A stretch of DNA of 64,000 nt. Origin: Planctomycetota bacterium. Its GTDB lineage: Bacteria > Planctomycetota > Planctomycetia > Pirellulales > Pirellulaceae. The notes below the pieces were generated by a model. The model did no database searches. It was not told the DNA's origin and worked only from the letters and a program-made list of their open reading frames with translations. Shown one piece after another: positions 28,530-37,982 of the stretch (position 1 is the stretch's first letter; every line of letters begins with the position of its first letter). The stretch covers positions 1-64,000 of the forward strand of contig VGZA01000014.1 in NCBI GenBank assembly GCA_016872775.1. Reading direction: 5' to 3'. The position numbers were made by a program, and so were the translations under genes.

Positions 28530-30137
28530 ATGAGTCGAGAGCGGCAGGTACAGCGGCACGTCTTTTCGATCTTGATGCTGGCATTCCAGCTGGCATTCGG
28601 ATCGACCTCGCACGCTCAGCCTGGACCGCTCACCGAAATTCCAGTGAGCCCCTCCGCAAACGCAAGCCCACCAGCCGCGGCCGCTGAGCAGCCGTCGACG
28701 GTGGCAAAGTCCGCGAGAGCCTTAGCCGCCCTCGGCCGAATTCCAGTTCGCCGTCCGCTGCCGCGTACGGCTCCGGCATTGACCGAAATTTTCGGCGCAC
28801 CGGCCCCGGACAGCCTGGATCCGTCACCTGCCGTCGAGAACGACCGTCTACCGCTGCGCGGGGTCGGTTTGTGGCTGCAGAATTCCGAACAGGTGGCCGC
28901 CCCCGAGCCGCTGGGTTATGCGGCGGGCGTGGTCTTCCGCCACGACTTGGTCGCTACGAATTACCACGTAATCGGCGATCCTGCAAAGTACCAGTACTGG
29001 GTCTGGATCGATGGGCAATCGCATACTGCATCGGTACGCGCGGCCGATCCTTGGACCGACCTGGCCGTGCTGAAGATCGAAGGTAGCGACGGCAATTTCA
29101 CCCCGCTCGATATTCGTCCTGGGCAACCGCCAAGAACAGGGTTACCGGTAATCGCCGTCGGGCCAGGACTCTCGACCCATGCGCCGCCCCGGTTCACCAG
29201 CGGCAATGTCACTGGCACTGCCAGAAAAGCCCCCAGCCCACTGCGGGCCTTTAGCGCGCGATCGATCAACCCCGAGCGCAACAACGATTCGATCCACCAT
29301 TACGGAACGATGATCCAGACTGATCTCCAGCAACCGCTCGGAATCAGCGGGGCGGCGTTGCTCAGCTTGAACGGCGATTGGATCGGCCTGACCACCTCGA
29401 TTGCCTCCGTCGAAGGCGAGGGTCAGCCCGCCGGCCTTGCCATTCCCATCGATGAACTCTTCCAGCGCACGATAAACTCACTCGCCGAAGGCATTTGCCC
29501 CGACTACGGATTTCTCGGGATCGCGCCGGTGAATTCCGATCCTCAGCAGGACTCCGATTCTGTTGCGGGGTCCTTCGTGGGAGTACTGGTTCAGACAGTC
29601 GTTCCCGGCACGCCCGCGCATCGCGCGGGACTGAAGCCGAATGATCTGATTTCCGAGGTGGCAGGCAGAACGGTCCGAGAATCCACAGAACTCATCCGCG
29701 AGATCAGCTCGCATTTCGCCGGCGACAGTATCGAACTGAAGGTCGCCAGGCCTTCCGTTCGGGGTACGCGGCGAGCTTCGAGCGTGCAGGTCACGCTTGC
29801 CAAGAAGCCACCGCTGGGCGTGCGTCGCGCCTACGCGGCCAACCGCCAAGCCGCATGGCGAGGAATCGTCGTCGATTACGCGACCGCGGTTCCGGAATTC
29901 CAGGATTGGATGGGCCGCCTGGACGCGGATGGCTGCGTGGTGGTACTCGATGTGGATCGCGATTCAGCTGCGTGGCGAGCCGGAATTCGTCCTCTGCTGT
30001 TTGTCAGCCACGTTGCCGGGAGCCGCGTTTTCAGCCCCCAGGAATTCTCGGCCCGGGTGCAGGAGCTGTCGGGGGAAGTAGAATTGCGAATCACGGGCGT
30101 ACCGCGCGACGCGGCGATCATCGTCGTTCCGCCATGA
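28530..30137 (+). CDS. HtrA/DegP-like trypsin-type serine protease with two PDZ domains
   Basis: A 535-residue exported protein with a signal peptide (hydrophobic stretch SILMLAFQLAFGSTSHAQ ending near residue 31) and a Pro/Ala-rich linker. The protease domain (about 100-320) has His in ATNYHVIG (about 146), Asp in PWTDLAVL (about 176) and Ser in LGISGAALL (about 273). The usual GNSGGP is changed to GISGAA: Ser is kept but the neighbours are altered. Two PDZ domains follow (about 330-430 and 435-530); the second is divergent. ATG 28530 has AGGA about 6 nt upstream. Probable role is envelope protein quality control or regulated proteolysis. Confidence 0.82.
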   Translation: MSRERQVQRHVFSILMLAFQLAFGSTSHAQPGPLTEIPVSPSANASPPAAAAEQPSTVAKSARALAALGRIPVRRPLPRTAPALTEIFGAPAPDSLDPSPAVENDRLPLRGVGLWLQNSEQVAAPEPLGYAAGVVFRHDLVATNYHVIGDPAKYQYWVWIDGQSHTASVRAADPWTDLAVLKIEGSDGNFTPLDIRPGQPPRTGLPVIAVGPGLSTHAPPRFTSGNVTGTARKAPSPLRAFSARSINPERNNDSIHHYGTMIQTDLQQPLGISGAALLSLNGDWIGLTTSIASVEGEGQPAGLAIPIDELFQRTINSLAEGICPDYGFLGIAPVNSDPQQDSDSVAGSFVGVLVQTVVPGTPAHRAGLKPNDLISEVAGRTVRESTELIREISSHFAGDSIELKVARPSVRGTRRASSVQVTLAKKPPLGVRRAYAANRQAAWRGIVVDYATAVPEFQDWMGRLDADGCVVVLDVDRDSAAWRAGIRPLLFVSHVAGSRVFSPQEFSARVQELSGEVELRITGVPRDAAIIVVPP

Positions 30138-30185
30138 GACCGTGGCCGGAGTACCATTTACCAAGCCAGGAATCCGGTTCCGACA

Positions 30186-30791
30186 ATGTTGTCTCGCGTG
30201 CGTCAATTTGGTTTGCTAGTCTGGCTGGCGCTGGTCGTGCTGGGATCAGGCCTCTATGTGACAAACCCGGAACTGTTCCGCGCCGAGCGCATCGCCGAAC
30301 AACTCCGCCAGTATGCCGGATTTGTGCTCATCCTCTACCTTTTGGCATCCATTACGCGCGCCGTTTTTTTGATCCCCAGTACACCGTTTGTCCTTGCCGG
30401 TGGACTGCTGATGCCCCATCAACCGGGAGCTGTGCTGGTCATCAGTATGACCGGCATTCTGCTTTCCGCGACGCTGCTGTATTACCTGCCGACGCTCTTC
30501 GGCATCAGTGACTACGTCGAGCGTCGCTTTGAAAAATCCCTGACACGAATGCGTGATTTGCTGGCCGGGCGATGGGGAGTTACCTTACTTTTTCTCTGGT
30601 CGGCCTTTCCCTTCACACCCACCGATGCAGCCTGTTACGTGGCCGGTTCACTCCGAATTCCGTTTCGCAAATATCTGACGGCTGTTTGCCTGGGCGAATT
30701 TGTTATTTGCTCGATCTATGTTTACGTCGGGACCAGTTTCGGTCGACTCATGCAAACTGGAAACGTCATTCCGAACGTTCCGGCCCGCTGA
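30186..30791 (+). CDS. TVP38/TMEM64 (VTT/DedA-type) membrane protein
   Basis: A 201-residue inner-membrane protein with four to six hydrophobic segments. The VTT-domain pattern is visible: a re-entrant FLIPSTPFVLAGGLLM segment, an amphipathic helix (FEKSLTRMRDLLAGRWG), and a second FPFTPTDAACYVAGSLRIPFRKY segment. Family members (DedA, TMEM41/64) act as lipid scramblases or flippases; the substrate here is unknown. It lies 48 nt after the HtrA-like gene on the same strand. Confidence 0.8.
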   Translation: MLSRVRQFGLLVWLALVVLGSGLYVTNPELFRAERIAEQLRQYAGFVLILYLLASITRAVFLIPSTPFVLAGGLLMPHQPGAVLVISMTGILLSATLLYYLPTLFGISDYVERRFEKSLTRMRDLLAGRWGVTLLFLWSAFPFTPTDAACYVAGSLRIPFRKYLTAVCLGEFVICSIYVYVGTSFGRLMQTGNVIPNVPAR

Positions 30792-30944
30792 TACCGACCC
30801 GCGTCAAACCGACCGCCATGCTTTTGCTTTGCGACCTGGTGTGACTTGGTGCGAACTGGCGTTTTTGTGAGAGCTTCGCTTCCTGGATCGTTCGCGCGCA
30901 GGCGCAAAGTCGCCGAAAAGCATACCGTAATCGGACAGTTGCGT

Positions 30945-32306
30945 TTACGACACCGCTTCCCGTTCGACTCGACGTTTCGCGGCTTTGTTCCAAAGCAAAA
31001 GCATCGCCAGAAGCCCGAGCAGCGGGACAAAGGACGCGATGCGAATTCCCAATGCGTAGGATTTGGTTTCGTCGATCGACTTGCCCAAGGTCCATTGCAT
31101 GATCGAAGTCACGACCCAGGTAGTCGCCCCCAACGTGGCTCCGACTTTTCCCTGCGACCGCGAAGAGAGTTCTTGGGCGAATGAGTAGTAATTCGGGAAC
31201 AGGCCGAGCGAGCCGAAACCGACGAACAAAATGATGATAACGAGTATCGCACTGCGGGGCATCGCCGGGATCAGAAGGCCAATCAACGTAATGCCACAAC
31301 AGGTACCGAACACTGTCATGCGGGCGGTATGCAATGCCATGCCGCGCTTCACGAGCCACTTCGCGGCGGCCCCGGCACCCAGGCAGCCCAGATCGGCGGA
31401 AAGATAGTAGGCGATGGTCAGACCGTAGATGAACTTGTCGCTGTAGGACCAGGTGTCGTGCAGCATCTTCGGAAGCCAGGCGCGGAAATACTGCCAGGTC
31501 AGGTTGATGGCGACGACAACCACCAGCAACGCCAGATAACGAGTGAGAAAGACTGGCTGCGTTATCAATCTCCACAGATCGGTCGGCTCCTGGTCCACCG
31601 AATCCGGATCGTCGCGGCGTACCAGATCACTTTTCCGGATCATCAGCAGCCAAGGCACGACCCAGAATATTCCCAAGACACCGATCAACTTGAACGGGGC
31701 GCGCCATGACCCGGGTTGATCGTCCATCATCAGTAAGACAACTACGGGTGTCAGAATCGCGCCCAGCGAAGCGCCACTTTGCAGAATGCTGTTTCCCAAA
31801 GGACGGTCCTTGGCGGCCAGCAATCTCTGGGTGGTGATCAATGCGCATGGCCATTGCCCCGATTCAAAAAAACCAAGAACCAGCCTGCAGGCAGCAAACC
31901 CAAGAAACACCGGACGCTCTGCCAATCGCCCCAACCAGTTCAGTTCGCCGCCGCTTTCCTTGAGCGATCCGGGAATCGCACCCGATATCCATGCGCCGAT
32001 TTCCGGAGCATAACCGGTCGCGACTCCGGCGGCCGACCATCCGAGTAGCGCGATCGGATAGAGCAGACGAACGCTCCAGCGATCGGCAATCCAGCCGAAG
32101 ATCAGCATTCCGCAGGCAAAGGCCACTCCGAACGAAGATTCAAGCAGACCGATTTCCTCATTGGTGAGCTCCAATTCCTTGGAGATGCGGGACGCCATTT
32201 GAGAGAGCGTCTGGCGGTCCATGTATAGCAGCATCGTGGCGAAGAGCAGCAGGATGCAAACGGCCCAGCGCCAGGACTGCGAACGAGTGGTTTGTGAGTC
32301 GTTCAC
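30945..32306 (-). CDS. MFS transporter (anion:cation symporter type)
   Basis: A 453-residue protein with twelve membrane segments. The loop 2-3 motif is FGWIADRWSVRL, and the TM1 pattern LLYMDRQTLSQM and overall layout match ACS transporters of hexuronates and related organic anions. GTG 32306 is chosen because it overlaps the stop of the creatininase-family gene (GTGA, 32306-32303); a GTG three codons upstream is an alternative. It is the last gene of the sulfatase-PSD1-DUF1501-creatininase operon and probably imports the released product. Confidence 0.85.
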   Translation of the reverse strand: MNDSQTTRSQSWRWAVCILLLFATMLLYMDRQTLSQMASRISKELELTNEEIGLLESSFGVAFACGMLIFGWIADRWSVRLLYPIALLGWSAAGVATGYAPEIGAWISGAIPGSLKESGGELNWLGRLAERPVFLGFAACRLVLGFFESGQWPCALITTQRLLAAKDRPLGNSILQSGASLGAILTPVVVLLMMDDQPGSWRAPFKLIGVLGIFWVVPWLLMIRKSDLVRRDDPDSVDQEPTDLWRLITQPVFLTRYLALLVVVVAINLTWQYFRAWLPKMLHDTWSYSDKFIYGLTIAYYLSADLGCLGAGAAAKWLVKRGMALHTARMTVFGTCCGITLIGLLIPAMPRSAILVIIILFVGFGSLGLFPNYYSFAQELSSRSQGKVGATLGATTWVVTSIMQWTLGKSIDETKSYALGIRIASFVPLLGLLAMLLLWNKAAKRRVEREAVS

Positions 32307-33061
32307 GCGTCCCACTCCGAGCCGTTCCAGTCGAGGACGCGCTGCAGGAAATCCACCACACTTCGCGAGAACTCCGCGAACAAGACCTCCCCTTTCTCGG
32401 CGGTCGCATTGCGCGGATCCCCGATATGACCGGGTTCCGTACGTTCTTTGGTAATCCAGGCGCGATGCCCCGGCGCGAAGGCGCGCCCGAACGCCACCGG
32501 GCCGACTTTAGTCAGATCGCCGACCAGATGGGGAGCGAGTCGGAGCATCATGGAGGTCTCCCATTCGCAAGCATGGCCCATCTGCGTCTGTTGGATCGAC
32601 GAATCGACCTTGTTCGGTTCGCCGCCCAACGACCAGTAGGTCGTCGAGATCAACAGCAGATCGCTCCGCTCGCGGTACTTCTGACGCAGTTCAAACATTG
32701 CCTGCTGCGCGGGTACGGTATTTCCGCCGTGACCATTGACGATGATGAATCGCCGGAATCCGTGCGGCAGAAAATTTTCGACCATCCCGATCAACATATC
32801 GAGGTACAAGCGTGGCTCGGCCGACATCGTTCCGGGAAAATCGAGGTGGTGGTGTGAATTGCCTAGCCACATCAGAGGCGTGAAGAGGATGCGCGGTCCG
32901 AGCGATTGCTTGACCCGCCGCACAACCTCCCCCAGCAGCAGGCTGTCGGTGAACAGTGGCATATGGCGACCGTGCTGCTCCAGCGCCGCGACAGGAATCA
33001 CAATCGGTGTCTCCTTGGGCAATGCGGCGACGTCGGTCCACTTCAGATCGCTCAGGTCCAC
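32303..33061 (-). CDS. Creatininase-family amidohydrolase
   Basis: A 252-residue metal-dependent amidohydrolase. Metal-binding residues of the family are visible: the Glu/His of ALEQHGRHMPL (about residue 25), the Asp of FTDSLL, the His of GNSHHHLDFPGTMS, the NGHGGN motif and the Glu of HACEWETSMM. The GTG at 33061 is preferred because AAAGGA lies 7 nt upstream, the protein then starts at the family's usual N terminus, and an overlap with the DUF1501 gene is removed; the frame is open to a TTG at 33145. The substrate is not determined; relatives cleave creatinine, guanidine-type or mycofactocin peptides. It is coupled to the downstream MFS gene. Confidence 0.82.
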   Translation of the reverse strand: MDLSDLKWTDVAALPKETPIVIPVAALEQHGRHMPLFTDSLLLGEVVRRVKQSLGPRILFTPLMWLGNSHHHLDFPGTMSAEPRLYLDMLIGMVENFLPHGFRRFIIVNGHGGNTVPAQQAMFELRQKYRERSDLLLISTTYWSLGGEPNKVDSSIQQTQMGHACEWETSMMLRLAPHLVGDLTKVGPVAFGRAFAPGHRAWITKERTEPGHIGDPRNATAEKGEVLFAEFSRSVVDFLQRVLDWNGSEWDA

Positions 33062-33119
33062 GTGGTATTCCTTTCTCTCTGGCGGGTAACGATCGGATTC
33101 GAGAAAAACGTCGCGGACG

Positions 33120-34598
33120 TTATGCCGTGAGGATTTCGCGAACAATGCGCGCCGGCCGACTGTCGATCAGGCGCATCTCCCGACCGTTGGCATGATACAC
33201 CAGTCGTTGATGGTCGAGACCCAGGAGGTGCAAGATCGTGGCCTGGTAGTCATTGGGATTGACGACGTTTTCGACGGCTCGATGCCCGACTTCGTCGGTC
33301 GCGCCGAAAGTCATACCGGGCTTGATCCCGCCTCCGGCAAGCCAGATCGAGAATCCCTGGCCGTTATGATCCCGGCCCGAACTGTCGTCGAGTGTGCCTT
33401 CGCAGACGGGCAATCTGCCGATTTCGCCGCCCCAATGCACGATCGTCGAGTCGAGTAATCCGCGTTGTTTGAGGTCCTTGACCAGTGCCGCCACCGGCTG
33501 GTCGGTCCGGCGGCAGATTTCGGGCAACGTTTTTCTAATCGAATTATGGTTGTCCCAGGGCTGACCGCCAAGAAACAGTTGAACAAATCGCACTCCGCGC
33601 TCGATTAACCGTCGGGCGATCAAACAGCGTGTTCCGTACTCGCGTGTCGCATCCTGATCCAGCCCATAAAGCTGGTGGATATAAGCCGGCTCCTTGCTGA
33701 CGTCGAGTGCGTCCTTGGCAGCCGTCTGCATCGCCGCCGCCAGCTCGTAGGTGGCGATGCGCGCCTCGAGGTCCGCCTCACCTGGGTGCTGCTTCGCATG
33801 GTGTCGATTCAAAGCCCCCAGCAGTTGAAGATTCCGCTGTTGGGCCAGGCCGCGCAGATGCCCGGGCGGATCCAGGTTCAGGATGCGCGGCTCCTGCGGT
33901 CGCAGCACCGTCCCCTGGAACGTCGGCGGCATGAAGCCGCTCGACCAGTTATGCGTTCCATCCACGGGGTGCCCGCCCGGATCGGAAAGGACCATGTAGG
34001 CCGGCAGTTCCTGCGATTCACACCCCAATCCATAGGTGATCCAGCTTCCCATCGTCGGGCGGCCGGTGACGCCGGCAATCCCGCCGTGAAAAAAGCGTAT
34101 CGATACCTCGTGCCCGTTGTGCCCGGTATGCATCGAGCGGATCACGCAGAGATCGTCCACAATTCCGGCGATATGCGGCAGCAGTTCGGAAACGGGCGTT
34201 CCCGACTGCCCGTGCTGGGCGAACTTCCACGGCGTGCCAAACAGTTTTTTGTTGGCCCGATTCACAAAGCTGTAGACGACTTCGCCACCGTACTCCATAC
34301 CGGTCTTGCTCGACAGTTCCTCTTTCGGATCGAGCAGGTCGACATGCGAAGGACCTCCATGCATGAACAAGGAAATCATTGCTCGGGCCCGCGGCACGTA
34401 ATGGGGCGCCCGAGCGAGCAGATTCATCGGCAAATTCTCACCCGGCTTGGCGACCGGATTTGCAAGGGCGCCCTGCTGCTGCAGCAGGTGGGCCAACGCA
34501 AAAGCACCTATGCCAAACGCCGACTGAGCGAGCAACTCCCGCCGCGACAACGAGCGACTTGACGACCCGGGATTTTGTTCGTGCCAACAGTTGTTCAT
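33120..34598 (-). CDS. DUF1501 protein, Tat-exported
   Basis: A 492-residue protein with a twin-arginine signal (LSRRELLAQSAFGIGAF, about residues 17-33). The rest is the DUF1501 domain, a sulfatase/alkaline-phosphatase-like fold: MHGGPSHVDLLDPK, the RSMHTGHNGHE segment, HNWSSGFMPP and the IVHWGGEIGRLP motif with a GRDHNGQGFSIWLAGGG tail. The family is abundant in planctomycetes and normally encoded beside a PSCyt1/PSD1 gene, as here. The enzymatic activity of DUF1501 is unproven. It follows the PSD1 gene by 60 nt. Confidence 0.9.
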   Translation of the reverse strand: MNNCWHEQNPGSSSRSLSRRELLAQSAFGIGAFALAHLLQQQGALANPVAKPGENLPMNLLARAPHYVPRARAMISLFMHGGPSHVDLLDPKEELSSKTGMEYGGEVVYSFVNRANKKLFGTPWKFAQHGQSGTPVSELLPHIAGIVDDLCVIRSMHTGHNGHEVSIRFFHGGIAGVTGRPTMGSWITYGLGCESQELPAYMVLSDPGGHPVDGTHNWSSGFMPPTFQGTVLRPQEPRILNLDPPGHLRGLAQQRNLQLLGALNRHHAKQHPGEADLEARIATYELAAAMQTAAKDALDVSKEPAYIHQLYGLDQDATREYGTRCLIARRLIERGVRFVQLFLGGQPWDNHNSIRKTLPEICRRTDQPVAALVKDLKQRGLLDSTIVHWGGEIGRLPVCEGTLDDSSGRDHNGQGFSIWLAGGGIKPGMTFGATDEVGHRAVENVVNPNDYQATILHLLGLDHQRLVYHANGREMRLIDSRPARIVREILTA

Positions 34599-34658
34599 GC
34601 TTCCGGCTACCTCACTGTATCTTCAGCACCATGGACGACCTCCCCCCGCGCAGCGTCA

Positions 34659-37600
34659 TCAGTCGACGTAGAGGAACTCGTTTGAACTCAACACCTGCTG
34701 GCAAAGATCCGTAAACGCGGTCGTTTCGGGTTCTTTGTGGACTGCCAATCGGAGTTCCGCAATTCGAGAGGACAGGAAATCGGCAACCGCTTCCCATTCT
34801 TCCGATGAGGGTTGGCGATGGTATGCGAGTTGCCAAAGCCAGGCGACGCGTTGCGCCACGTTCGCCCCGCGCGGCCCGGAAAAATCGTCCAGTGAATCAG
34901 ATTGGGACACCACGGTTCCCTGGTCGTCGAACAATTGCAGTTGCACGCGCCATTCGAACGAATCGGAGTTCACGTCCTCAAGGCAATCGATCACAAAGTC
35001 GACCGTATCGCCGCGCTGCAGATCCAATCGATCGATCTGGGTTGCGTTTTCTGCGTTCTTGACGTTCCAACTTCCGGCCACCCCGCTCCGCGAAGATACG
35101 ATCCGTCCACGAACGCCGTTCCCGTTTTCGGAGGGATGCCGCAGTGTTCCGCGGATCTGCAGCGTTCCCGCCCTGGGCGCGGTCCAGCGGCGAATCGCCG
35201 CGTGCTGAACATCATTTCCGGCATGACCTCCCGAAGCGTGCACGATCGCCCAACCGATCCGCGAGTCCGGTAGTACCGCTCCACCTTGCCAGGCGGTGCC
35301 CGTCCAGTGCGGTAATGCTTCAAACGTAGAAACGCGTTGGCTCGATTCATCGAGAAATCCGTAACCGTAACTCCAGAAGTTGGGAAAATATCCGATCCGC
35401 TCCGACCAGCCGCGGCATTCCGCGGCACGAAAATCGTGCGGGATTTCCTGGGCAACCCGTTTGGCCAACAGTTCCGCCTGTTTCAGAACAAATTCGCTGT
35501 TCATCAACATCAGTGACTGTGGCGCGACGGTGCTGATCGAACGCCGCTCGCAATTCACCGACATCACCGGCGCGTCAAAAGCGGTGAGAAAGGACGTGGG
35601 CTTGGATCGCCGCACTTGCAGATAGATGCTGCGGCGAGTCGACTCTCCCTTGGGAACAACCTGGCCGACCATATCCTCCTCGACGGGCACCGAGGGCCCT
35701 AACATTCCGCGATCGAGACTTCCGCTGATCGACAGCATCCGGTCGCGAACGCATTCCGCTTCCAGCCGCTGCAGCGGAAAATGGCCTAACAAGCGGTTGT
35801 CGGCATCGCTCCGATCCTGGGCGGCGTTCCGCGCCGACGATTGCCGGTAGACCGTCGAACTTACGATCAATCGGTGAAGACGTTTCAGACTCCACTCCTG
35901 TTTCACCCATTCGTCGGCGAGCCAATCGAGTAATTCCGGGTGACTGGGCTGCGAGCCCAACGTCCCGAAGTCGCCGGCCGATTCAACGATCCCGCGTCCA
36001 AAATGATGCATCCAAACTCGATTCACCAACACACGACCGGTCAACGGGTGCTTGCCGCTCATCAAATGCCGTGCCCAGTTCGCGCGTCGTCCGGAAGTGG
36101 GTTGCGCGGGGTCCTTTTCAGGTATTTCAAAGCGTGTCCCTTCCGCCGCCGCGATGGTGAGATCGCCAGGCAATACCGGTTGCTTGGGTTGACGCGGGTC
36201 GCCTCGATAATGCAGGTGGGTCGGCGGTAAGACTCCAGGCAGTTCGTTCAGGACGCTGACAAAATCCTCCACCGGCTTCTCGCCGCGCTTGGCATTGACT
36301 TTTTCCTGCTCCTTCTTCAACTCGTCGGCGGCGGCCTGGTTGTATTGGTAGAGCACCCCCCGATTGATCTTCAGGCTGGGATTAGTCGCAACGAGTTGAT
36401 TTTGTTCCGCGGTGCGCTGGGCATCGGGAGTCTGAAAGGCGACGCGCAGCGTTTCACGCTGGTCATCGGGAAACTTGGTGAGTTCTTTGTCGAACGCCTC
36501 TGCAACATACTTGTCGGCCTTCGCATCCAATTCCTTTTGCAACGCCTGAGCTTCCGTTTCGACGGCAGCCGCTTTGGCACGGTCGGCATCGCTGTACAGA
36601 GAAATCAATCTCTGGCCGGGCCGCCGCCAATGACTGGGATCGAGCGACGGCTCCAGAATCGCGCGCAACCGAAAATAATCCTGCTGGGGAATCGGGTCAT
36701 AACGATGATCGTGGCACTGCGCGCAGCCGACCGTCAGTCCCAACAGACTCGAGCCCAGGATCTTGATCGAGTCGGCCACGACCTGATTCTGGACCAGCAG
36801 ATCGTCGCCCCCCGTCGCTGTCGCATCGGGACCCATCCGCGCAAACCCTGTGGCCGCTAACAACTCCACTTGTTCGGCGTTCAAATTGTTCCACGGCAAC
36901 GGTACAAGTTCGTCACCAGCGAGCTGTTCCAGAACAAAACGGTCGAACGGCTTGTCCGTGTTGAACGCTCGAATCACATAGTCGCGGTATTTGTGGGCGT
37001 ACGGACGGAGGGTGTCATCGCTGCCATTGCCTTCCGATTCGGCATAGCCTGCGACGTCTAGCCAGTGCCGTCCCCAATGCTCGCCATAATGCGGCGAATC
37101 GAGGTAATACTGCACGACGGCCGCGTACCCCGCTTCCGAATCATCGAGGAGAAACCGGCCCAGTTCCTCCGCGGTCGGCGGCAATCCCGTAAGGTCGAAT
37201 GCCAAACGCCGCACCAAAGTGATACGATCGGCATCCGGGGAAAAGGAAAGCCCATTTTCCCGCAGCCGCGCCAGAATCCAGGCGTCGATCGGAGTTCGAA
37301 CGCGATCCGCGGCCTCGAACGACGGCGGCTCGCGGCGGACAATCGGCTGATAGGCCCAGTGACTGCGTTCCTCCGGAGTGATATCGATGCCCTGGGGAAG
37401 TTGTTCTGGCTCCGTTCGCGAAGTCAGCGCACCGCCATCGATCCACTTTTCGATCAATCCGATCTGTTCCGCGGTGAGTTTCTTTTCGCCGGGTGGCATT
37501 TCCCCGGCCCGCAGGCGTTGGACCAGCAGACTCGCCGCCCCCTTTCCCACCAGCAACGCCGGCCCGGAATCGCCCCCCTTCTCGACGAGGCGCCGCAAGC

Positions 37601-37859
37601 GCAGATCCAGGTTGCCGTTCAGCGTTTCACCACCACCATGGCAGTCGAGACAATATGTTTTGAAGATCGGCCGCACGTGCCGCTCAAATACCAGGGAGTC
37701 CTGCGCCGAGGCAGACCGGAAGACCATCGCCGCCAGTAGCGCGAAGGTGCCGAGCCACATCGATCGAACCGGACCGGGTCGCACGAAGTGCGATATCTTT
37801 GCTGGCCTGCGATCAGCAGTGAAGATCGAGTTGCAGATGAAGTTCAGCATCAAAATCAT
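34659..37859 (-). CDS. PSCyt1-DUF1549-DUF1553 (PSD1) exported cytochrome c-like protein
   Basis: A 1066-residue exported protein. A PSCyt1 domain with a haem motif CLDCH (about residues 65-130) is followed by DUF1549 (about 195-420, with HWGRHWLDVAGYAES) and DUF1553 (about 600-800, with GRVLVNRVWMHHFGRGIV). A beta-rich segment (about 818-981, beginning after RAAECRGWSERIG) is inserted into DUF1553, and the domain resumes with RVAWLWQLAYHRQPS and ends SSNEFLYVD. The start is uncertain: ATG 37859 gives a basic n-region before the signal sequence, ATG 37760 gives a bare signal, and neither has a good Shine-Dalgarno. It lies in the sulfatase operon. The function of the family is unknown. Confidence 0.85.
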   Translation of the reverse strand: MILMLNFICNSIFTADRRPAKISHFVRPGPVRSMWLGTFALLAAMVFRSASAQDSLVFERHVRPIFKTYCLDCHGGGETLNGNLDLRLRRLVEKGGDSGPALLVGKGAASLLVQRLRAGEMPPGEKKLTAEQIGLIEKWIDGGALTSRTEPEQLPQGIDITPEERSHWAYQPIVRREPPSFEAADRVRTPIDAWILARLRENGLSFSPDADRITLVRRLAFDLTGLPPTAEELGRFLLDDSEAGYAAVVQYYLDSPHYGEHWGRHWLDVAGYAESEGNGSDDTLRPYAHKYRDYVIRAFNTDKPFDRFVLEQLAGDELVPLPWNNLNAEQVELLAATGFARMGPDATATGGDDLLVQNQVVADSIKILGSSLLGLTVGCAQCHDHRYDPIPQQDYFRLRAILEPSLDPSHWRRPGQRLISLYSDADRAKAAAVETEAQALQKELDAKADKYVAEAFDKELTKFPDDQRETLRVAFQTPDAQRTAEQNQLVATNPSLKINRGVLYQYNQAAADELKKEQEKVNAKRGEKPVEDFVSVLNELPGVLPPTHLHYRGDPRQPKQPVLPGDLTIAAAEGTRFEIPEKDPAQPTSGRRANWARHLMSGKHPLTGRVLVNRVWMHHFGRGIVESAGDFGTLGSQPSHPELLDWLADEWVKQEWSLKRLHRLIVSSTVYRQSSARNAAQDRSDADNRLLGHFPLQRLEAECVRDRMLSISGSLDRGMLGPSVPVEEDMVGQVVPKGESTRRSIYLQVRRSKPTSFLTAFDAPVMSVNCERRSISTVAPQSLMLMNSEFVLKQAELLAKRVAQEIPHDFRAAECRGWSERIGYFPNFWSYGYGFLDESSQRVSTFEALPHWTGTAWQGGAVLPDSRIGWAIVHASGGHAGNDVQHAAIRRWTAPRAGTLQIRGTLRHPSENGNGVRGRIVSSRSGVAGSWNVKNAENATQIDRLDLQRGDTVDFVIDCLEDVNSDSFEWRVQLQLFDDQGTVVSQSDSLDDFSGPRGANVAQRVAWLWQLAYHRQPSSEEWEAVADFLSSRIAELRLAVHKEPETTAFTDLCQQVLSSNEFLYVD

Positions 37860-37982
37860 TCGCGGAACAGGCGGGCCAGGCCTAGGGCGCCTGGTGTAGT
37901 GGCGGATCGGCGGCGTCTGGGCCCCCAATCCAGGAGCGAGCCTCTATCTTAGTTTCCGCGGAGCGATGTGGGCAAGAGTGAA

